Positions 58,791 to 64,000 of a stretch of DNA of 64,000 nucleotides are shown here, in pieces. The DNA lies in the NCBI GenBank assembly GCA_964035575.1, contig OZ037894.1, forward strand, positions 1-64,000. The letters run 5' to 3'. Numbering within the stretch: the first letter of the stretch is position 1; each line of letters begins with the position of its first letter. The notes beneath the pieces were generated by a model. The model did not search any database and was not told the origin of the DNA. It was given only the letters and a program-made list of their open reading frames with translations. Source of the DNA: Rhynchopus sp. YZ270_cl-10 (taxonomy: Eukaryota; Euglenozoa; Diplonemea; Diplonemida; Diplonemidae). A program made the position numbers and the translations under genes.

Positions 58791-59690
58791 CAGTCCTGTT
58801 CAAAAAATGGACTGCCAAATGACATGTGGCATTCGGCCAAAAATCCTAAAAAACCTTAGTTTTTTAGTTTTTACTTTAGGCCGTGCGCCACCCACACCCA
58901 CCCCCACACACCCACCCCCACACACCCACCCCCACACACCCACCCCCACACACCCACACACACACACCCCCTCACCACAGGTGGATTTTTCGAAATATTT
59001 CACTAAACTTTTGCTTATCAGAAAGTGACTTTTTTGGGTACATCGTGCAGTTTGGGGATATTGAGGCGGAAAAAAAAATATTAAGACAGTCCTGTTCAAA
59101 AATTGCTTTAGTAAATGACACTTGGCATTATGCCAAAATCAGCATTTTTGCCTTGAAAAACCTAAAAAATCACATGTAATGTGTGGTGGTCAAAAGTGCA
59201 CGATTCCTTCGTTAATGCATTTTTTGAGTACCAGTTATATCTGGGGAATATAGTCAGATCACTCTTCAGACCAGCTGGCGTTTACCACAAAAACACTACT
59301 TTTTCAACAGGCCACTTTTCGCCTGAAGAGCCACTTAAGGCAGGCACCACCAGCCAGCCAGTTTCCATGAGCGGCAGAACTGGAATGTGCGTATTGGGCA
59401 GTGAAACTGCCGAGTACGCACACTCCAGTTCAGAAAAAAATCCTAAAAAACCTTAGTTTTTTAGTTTTTACTTTAGGCCGTGCGCCACCCACACCCACCC
59501 CCACACACCCACCCCCACACACCCACCCCCACACACCCACACACACACACCCCCTCACCACAGGTGGATTTTTCGAAATATTTCACTAAACTTTTGCTTA
59601 TCAGAAAGTGACTTTTTTGGGTACATCGTGCAGTTTGGGGATATTGAGGCGGAAAAAAAAATATTAAGACAGTCCTGTTCAAAAATCCTA
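58791..59690. repeat. Divergent satellite monomers
   Basis: Two CA cassettes (from about 58850 and 59440) differ from all others. They read GGCCGTGCGCCACCC and CCACCCCCACACAC, are followed by GGTGGATTTTTCGAAATATTTC, and have GGGTACATCGTGCAG in place of GGGCTTAACGTGTTG. The monomer core at about 59100-59340 is also diverged, and the GC hairpin is replaced by an unrelated long hairpin (59377-59431). This looks like an older monomer lineage at the edge of the domain. Confidence 0.8.
59377..59431. repeat. 26-bp inverted repeat with a GAA loop
   Basis: The left arm starts GAACTGGAATGTGCG and the right arm ends CGCACACTCCAGTTC. About 23 of 26 positions pair, plus one G-T wobble, around the loop GAA. 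It occupies the place of the GC hairpin in ordinary monomers. A new CA cassette joins at AAAAAAATC shortly after the right arm. Confidence 0.8.
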
Positions 59691-60324
59691 AAAAACCTTA
59701 GTTTTTTAGTCTTTACTATAGAGATGTGCGCCACCCACACCACACACACTACACACCCACACACAGCACACCCACACACACCCACACACACACACACACA
59801 CACCCCCTCACCATCCAGAGGGGATTTGACCAAAAAATCGATTTTTTTAAATAAATAGTTGCTCATCCAAAAGTGAATTTTTTGGGCTTAACGTGTTGTT
59901 TGGGGGTATTGAGGCCCAAAAAAAAAATTTAAGACAGTCCTGTTCAAAAAATGGACTGCCAAATGACATGTGGCATTAGGCCAAAAATCAGCTTTTTTGG
60001 TCATTTTTACCTTGTAAAAACATGACACTTGTGGCATGCTTCCCAGCACACAATAGTGCAAAAAAGTCACCCTAGAGTTTTTTTGTACACGTTACCGCGA
60101 GCGGGCGCGCGAAGCGCGCACGCGAGCGCCCCGTGGGGAGCGAATAGCGGACCACCTGCCCAGTGCGTGAGGTGCTTACAAAAAAAACCACCTGAAAAAA
60201 AAGTGTCATCACGTTTCCATGGAAGTGTCACAAGAACGACAGGTTTTTTAGCCCGTCACCAAATCCTAAAAAACCTTAGTTTTTTAGTCTTTACCTTTGA
60301 GATGTGCGCCACCCACACCACACA
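59691..60324. repeat. Last forward satellite monomers; left palindrome arm 59863-60324
   Basis: A CA cassette is joined at TGTTCAAAAATCC (about 59690), followed by a core-deleted type a monomer and the start of another cassette. From 59863 (TCATCCAAAAGTG) onward the sequence is repeated inverted at 61373-60912 with no length difference. Private variants such as ACCTTTGAGATG (60294; elsewhere ACTATAGAGATG) and CCTAGAGTTTTTTT are shared by both arms. Confidence 0.9.
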
Positions 60325-60686
60325 CCCGCAAACCCGCAAACCCGCAAACCCGCAAACCCGCAAACCCGCAAACCCGCAAACCCGCAAACCCGCAAACCCG
60401 CAAACCCGCAAACCCGCAAACCCGCAAACCCGCAAACCCGCAAACCCGCAAACCCGCAAACCCGCAAACCCCGCAAACCCGCAAACCCGCAAACCCGCAA
60501 ACCCGTAAACCCGCAAACCCGCAAACCCGCAAACCCGCAAACCCGCAAACCCGCAAACCCGCAAACCCGCAAACCCGCAAACCCGCAAACCCGCAAACCC
60601 GCAAACCCGCAAACCCGCAAACCCCGCAAACCCGCAAACCCGCAAACCCGTAAACCCGCAAACCCGCAAACCCGTAAACCCGCAAA
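60325..60686 (-). repeat. Octamer satellite array 4, C-rich on +
   Basis: About 45 units of CCCGCAAA, opposite in strand to arrays 1-3. It starts inside a satellite CA cassette exactly where other cassettes carry a single ACACCCGCAAACCC. Variants are CCCGTAAA near 60508, 60651 and 60675 (the complement of TTTACGGG) and two one-base insertions (CCCCGCAAA). Confidence 0.95.
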
Positions 60687-60738
60687 CTTTGCGGGTTTGC
60701 GGGTTTGCGGGTTTGCGGGTTTGCGGGTTTGCGGGTTT
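60687..60738 (+). repeat. Octamer satellite array 5, G-rich, six units
   Basis: The strand switch at 60686 reads CCCGCAAAC followed by TTTGCGGG, a near-perfect local palindrome. The array ends where a 39-bp foreign fragment begins. Confidence 0.93.
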
Positions 60739-60777
60739 GAGAGGGAATAGGCCGACAACCTCAAGCCTCCTCTTCTT
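60739..60777 (+). other. 39-bp inverted fragment of the downstream retroposon ORF
   Basis: 60739-60777 is the exact reverse complement of 62727-62765, within the minus-strand ORF of the poly(A) retroposon (the residues around GIGRQPQASSS). The match stops at mismatches on both sides. Confidence 0.9.
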
Positions 60778-60911
60778 TGCGGGTTTGCGGGTTTGCGGGT
60801 TTGCGGGTTTGCGGGTTTGCGGGTTTGCGGGTTTGCGGGTTTGCGGGTTTGCGGGTTTGCGGGTTTGCGGGTTTGCGGGTTTGCGGGTTTGCGGGTTTGC
60901 GGGTTTGCGGG
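60778..60911 (+). repeat. Octamer satellite array 6, G-rich, about 17 units
   Basis: Perfect units leading into the inverted CA cassette (GGGTGTGTGGTGTGGG). It is the counterpart of the first 17 or so units of array 4 in the palindrome. Confidence 0.93.
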
Positions 60912-61369
60912 TGTGTGGTGTGGGTGGCGCACATCTCAAAGGTAAAGACTAAAAAACTAAGGTTTTTTAGGATTTGGTGACGGGCTAAAAAACCTGTCGT
61001 TCTTGTGACACTTCCATGGAAACGTGATGACACTTTTTTTTCAGGTGGTTTTTTTTGTAAGCACCTCACGCACTGGGCAGGTGGTCCGCTATTCGCTCCC
61101 CACGGGGCGCTCGCGTGCGCGCTTCGCGCGCCCGCTCGCGGTAACGTGTACAAAAAAACTCTAGGGTGACTTTTTTGCACTATTGTGTGCTGGGAAGCAT
61201 GCCACAAGTGTCATGTTTTTACAAGGTAAAAATGACCAAAAAAGCTGATTTTTGGCCTAATGCCACATGTCATTTGGCAGTCCATTTTTTGAACAGGACT
61301 GTCTTAAATTTTTTTTTTGGGCCTCAATACCCCCAAACAACACGTTAAGCCCAAAAAATTCACTTTTGG

Positions 61370-61373
<4 letters not shown>
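60912..61373. repeat. Right palindrome arm: inverted satellite monomer
   Basis: Reverse complement of 59863-60324 with no visible difference, including all A-run lengths I could check. It ends at CACTTTTGGATGA, where a 40-base T run begins. Confidence 0.92.
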
Positions 61374-61414
<41 letters not shown>

Positions 61415-61952
61415 GTGTTGTTCAACTTAGCCCTAGGCTCGCTTTTTTTATCTACATCCAGTGACAGAGGGGGTACTTACTAGTCAAGCGAGTATGTAAA
61501 CAGCTAGATGTCCAGACAAGGGCACTTTACTATTGTACTGGCAAGACAGTGCCTGAAAACACAGTTAGTGGCACTAAAATAGAAAGCATGTGGGACAACT
61601 ACAACCAACACTTCCCTGCAAATAAGCAAAAGGGTCGTATGTGAGTGCAATTTTTCCCAAAGGAAAAGGGGAGGGGATGGGACGGGAGGGTTGCTCTGTC
61701 TACCGGTGTAGTTTTATTTTGCTTTGTCTTGGGGAGGGGAGGGGAGGAGAAGGAGGGGATTGAGTGAGCCGTTTCCTCTGTAACACACAAACAAATAAAA
61801 AGGAAGTTCCATAATCTTTTTAGTAGTTTTCTTTTTGGTGAAAATTTTTGAGAACTTCAGTAAGTGTGACCTGACCCGACTGACTGACACCCAAAGGGGA
61901 AAACAACAATAACGCACAACAAAATCAACAACAACAATGGTGGGTCTCGTGC

Positions 61953-61962
61953 TTACCTGTGG
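61953..61962 (-). promoter_or_regulatory. 5' splice-donor-like site in the retroposon 3' region
   Basis: The minus strand reads CACAG, then GTAAGC, close to the canonical donor. The same site is present at about 63643-63652 in the second copy. Whether it is used is unknown. Confidence 0.3.
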
Positions 61963-62394
61963 TGGTTTTGAAAAATGAAAAATTGAAATTGACCTTCACA
62001 AGGTAAAAATGAAAAACTAAAGGAGTGAAAAAAGGAACTCAAAGGACAAGAGTTCTGTACAAACTCTACTCTACTGCACAATCTATAAAAGTGGCCCAAT
62101 GGCTCCTGATGCCACTGGCCTGGCTCTTAGACAGGTCTTACTCCGAGACTGCCCTCTACCCTCAGAGCCTCGTCCAAGGGGTAAGGGCCGTCGCTGTAGA
62201 CCCGTCCTAGCCAGCAGCCAACCAAAAATATTAACAAATAGGAAGGGGGGCGGAAAGGGGGGAAAGGGGGGGGCCCCAAAGGATGAAAAGAACAAAAAAC
62301 ACAAAATAAAAAGGGTTAAAAATAAACATGGGGCAAACTGTCATTCTCTACACGCTTCTACACACACACTCTCACCCTCTAACTCTCTAACTCT

Positions 62395-63334
62395 CTAATT
62401 CTTTTTATTCCCCTTTTTCCCCTTCCTTCCTCCGCTCTGTCTCCCCTTCTGTCCACCACCGCGACCATTGCGCCCTCTCTGCACCTCCTGGGGCGAGAGC
62501 ACATGCTGCGTCGCTTGTGCCACTGCGTCGGTGAACACATTCGACGTGTTGGACCTACCCTGAGCTGCATGGCGCTGGGGTCCTTTGGGAGCTGGGGAAG
62601 GAGCAGGTTGGGCGGAGGAGGTTGCATTGCCACGGCCTGCCGATGAGGAGGAGGAAGAAGTGGAGACTGCAGGTTGGGCGATGGAGGTTGTAGTGCCACG
62701 GCCTGCAGAGGTGGAGGAAGAAGAAGAAGAAGAGGAGGCTTGAGGTTGTCGGCCTATTCCCTCTCGAGCCGCTCGTGCCTCATTCTCCCTCCTTGTACTC
62801 TCCGCTGCAAAGGCCTGCCCCCTACTGCTCCGGTTGTCCGTCAGGGCATGCAACGTCGACTTTGCCTTGCACTTTTCCTTAACCGACCACTCATGCAAAC
62901 CCACCACCTTCATCACCTCATACCACTGAGTGAAAGTAGCGGTAGAGAGGGGGAGTGACAACAAGGGTCTGCCATCCAGTTTCTCTCCCTGACGGTAGTG
63001 GAACAGGGAGATCCACTTCGTCACAGAAGAAGGCACCGGCGACCCCATGGTGAGGCACGGGAAAAGACCCCCCCTCTCCGTCCGCTCCTCCTCCGTCCAC
63101 ATCCAAGCCTCGCTCTGCGCCCTCAGCAATTCCCTCACCCTCGCTTGCTTCTTCTGGTCAGGGATGCCTTCCACTGACAGAGAAAGCGAGCGATCCGCCC
63201 CCTCCATCGCGGTGTCGAGGTCCTCCTCCTGCTCCTGCTCATCATCATCCATCTCCTCCACCTTCACACGCACCTCGGTGTCTGCCACCTCGGCCTGTCG
63301 CCCCACCTCCTCCTCCAGCTGATCCCGAGAAGGG

Positions 63335-63338
<4 letters not shown>
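62395..63338 (-). CDS. 5'-truncated retroposon ORF of unknown function (about 313 codons)
   Basis: Parts in order: an acidic segment (VEEMDDDEQEQEEDLD); a compact region of about 120 residues with many aromatics (SEAWMWTEEERTERGG, KWISLFHYRQGEKLDG, FTQWYEVMKVVGLHEW); a helical RRENEARAAREG stretch; a poly-Ser region with a two-fold repeat (SAGRGTTTS and SAGRGNATS); and a very basic Gly/Arg/Lys tail (GRNGRGGGQKG to KKGNKKN) suited to nucleic-acid binding. I recognise no family. The acidic N-region, central domain and basic tail recall nucleic-acid-coating proteins of retroelements, but that is inference. Upstream the frame reads through the second element's poly(A) as poly-Lys, which is an artefact; the true start is missing. 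Confidence 0.6.
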
Positions 63339-63385
<47 letters not shown>

Positions 63386-64000
63386 CTGTCTACCGGTGTA
63401 GTTTTATTTTGCTTTGTCTTGGGGAGGGGAGGGGAGGAGAAGGAGGGGATTGAGTGAGCCGTTTCCTCTGTACCACACAAACAAATAAAAAGGAAGTTCC
63501 ATAATCTTTTTAGTAGTTTTCTTTTTGGTGAAAATTATTGAGAACTTCTGTAAGTGTGACCTGACCCGACTGACTGACACCCAAAGGGGAAAACAACAAT
63601 AACGCACAACAAAATCAACAACAACAATGGTGGGTCTCGTGCTTACCTGTGGTGGTTTTGAAAAATGAAAAATGAAATTGACCTTCACAAGGTAAAAATG
63701 AAAAACTAAAGGAGTGAAAAAAGGAACTCAAAGGACAAGAGTTCTGTACAAACTCTACTCTACTGCACAATCTATAAAAGTGGCCCAATGGCTCCTGATG
63801 CCACTGGCCTGGCTCTTAGACAGGTCTTACTCCGAGACTGCCCTCTACCCTCGTCCAAGGGCTAAGGGCCGTCGCTGGGGTAGACCCGTCCTAGCCAGCA
63901 GCCAACCAAAACTATTAACAAAAGGAAGGGGAAAGGAAAGGGGGGGGGCATGAAAAGAACAAAAAACACAAAATAAAAAGGGTTTTTAAAAATAAACATG
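63339..64000 (-). mobile_element. Poly(A) retroposon, copy 2, minus strand, cut by window end
   Basis: A 44-base poly(A) (T run 63339-63382 on +) follows GGTAGACAGAGCAA. The body (63383-64000) matches 61693 to about 62335 with scattered substitutions and small indels, the largest in the G-rich stretch near 63920-63950. Copy 1 continues for a further ~280 bp before its own poly(A), so the two copies end at different polyadenylation points. The 5' portion lies outside the window. Confidence 0.75.

Larger units (their letters stand above)
61374..63338 (-). mobile_element. Poly(A) retroposon, copy 1 (5'-truncated), minus strand
   Basis: The 3' end is a 40-base poly(A) (T run 61374-61413 on +) abutting the palindrome arm. 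Upstream on the minus strand are a ~980-bp 3' region (62394-61414) and an ORF (63338-62395) cut off at its 5' end by the poly(A) of a second element. Part of the 3' region (61693 to about 62335) recurs in the second copy. Poly(A) tails and 5' truncation point to LINE-type mobilisation; no RT is in view, so the class is open (LINE, nonautonomous retroposon or retroposed gene). No target-site duplication could be placed. Confidence 0.7.

Noticed and set aside
60325-60911. Telomere-telomere fusion
   Set aside because: A fusion of two ends would read G-rich then C-rich on one strand. Here the order is C-rich then G-rich, the opposite polarity, and both arms are satellite.
61693-64000. Flanking direct repeats as LTRs of one retrotransposon
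   Set aside because: Each copy is followed by a 40-44 base poly(A) at a different position, and no TG...CA ends or primer-binding site were seen. Two tandem poly(A) retroposons explain it better.

Overview
This window is repeat-dense eukaryotic nuclear DNA. The evidence is poly(A)-tailed retroposons, a LINE with an APE-type endonuclease and a 2A-like motif, a Helitron fossil, an AATAAA polyadenylation signal, and satellite DNA with higher-order structure. I see no bacterial operons, rRNA or tRNA. The lineage cannot be fixed from this sequence; a protist or alga with much satellite DNA is a guess. No recognisable host housekeeping gene is present.

Layout. 1-2940 is a G-rich octamer array, (TTTGCGGG)n. 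2991-4958 is a related (TCTGCGGG)n array with GT-rich interruptions. 4985-6080 is a 10-bp minisatellite (ATGGCAAATG) carrying a duplicated 240-bp block. 6081-8210 is the only gene-like stretch: a Helitron Rep fossil, an AT-rich duplication, and one small unrecognised gene candidate with a polyadenylation signal. 8211-9310 is a second octamer array, 9771-11650 a ~350-bp satellite, 11650-12436 a degenerate repeat, and 12437-13633 a third, very homogeneous octamer array.

13634 to about 61373 is one satellite domain built from a ~760-bp monomer (roughly 45 full or deleted copies). The monomers form a 1.87-kb higher-order repeat (four copies, 15155-22629), then an 8-kb higher-order repeat. Each 8-kb block carries the same 2279-bp fragment of a LINE on the minus strand: complete 5' end, intact ORF1, and the start of ORF2 with a 2A-like motif and half of an endonuclease. 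The five LINE copies (22630, 31253, 36620, 44632, 52644) look identical in protein. Their spacings (8623, 5367, 8012, 8012 bp) differ by what looks like whole monomers, so the LINE has been multiplied as a passenger of satellite amplification and not by transposition.

At the right end the satellite folds into a near-perfect palindrome (59863-60324 against 60912-61373). Its centre is a divergent pair of octamer arrays with a 39-bp fragment of a downstream retroposon between them. 61374-64000 holds two tandem minus-strand poly(A) retroposons of one family; the first contains a 5'-truncated ORF of unknown function.

The main story is satellite dynamics: a recurrent junction next to a hairpin (AAATC before CTAAAAAAC), an octamer that appears as one unit inside the satellite's CA-rich cassette and as about 45 units at 60325, and a LINE trapped in a higher-order repeat.
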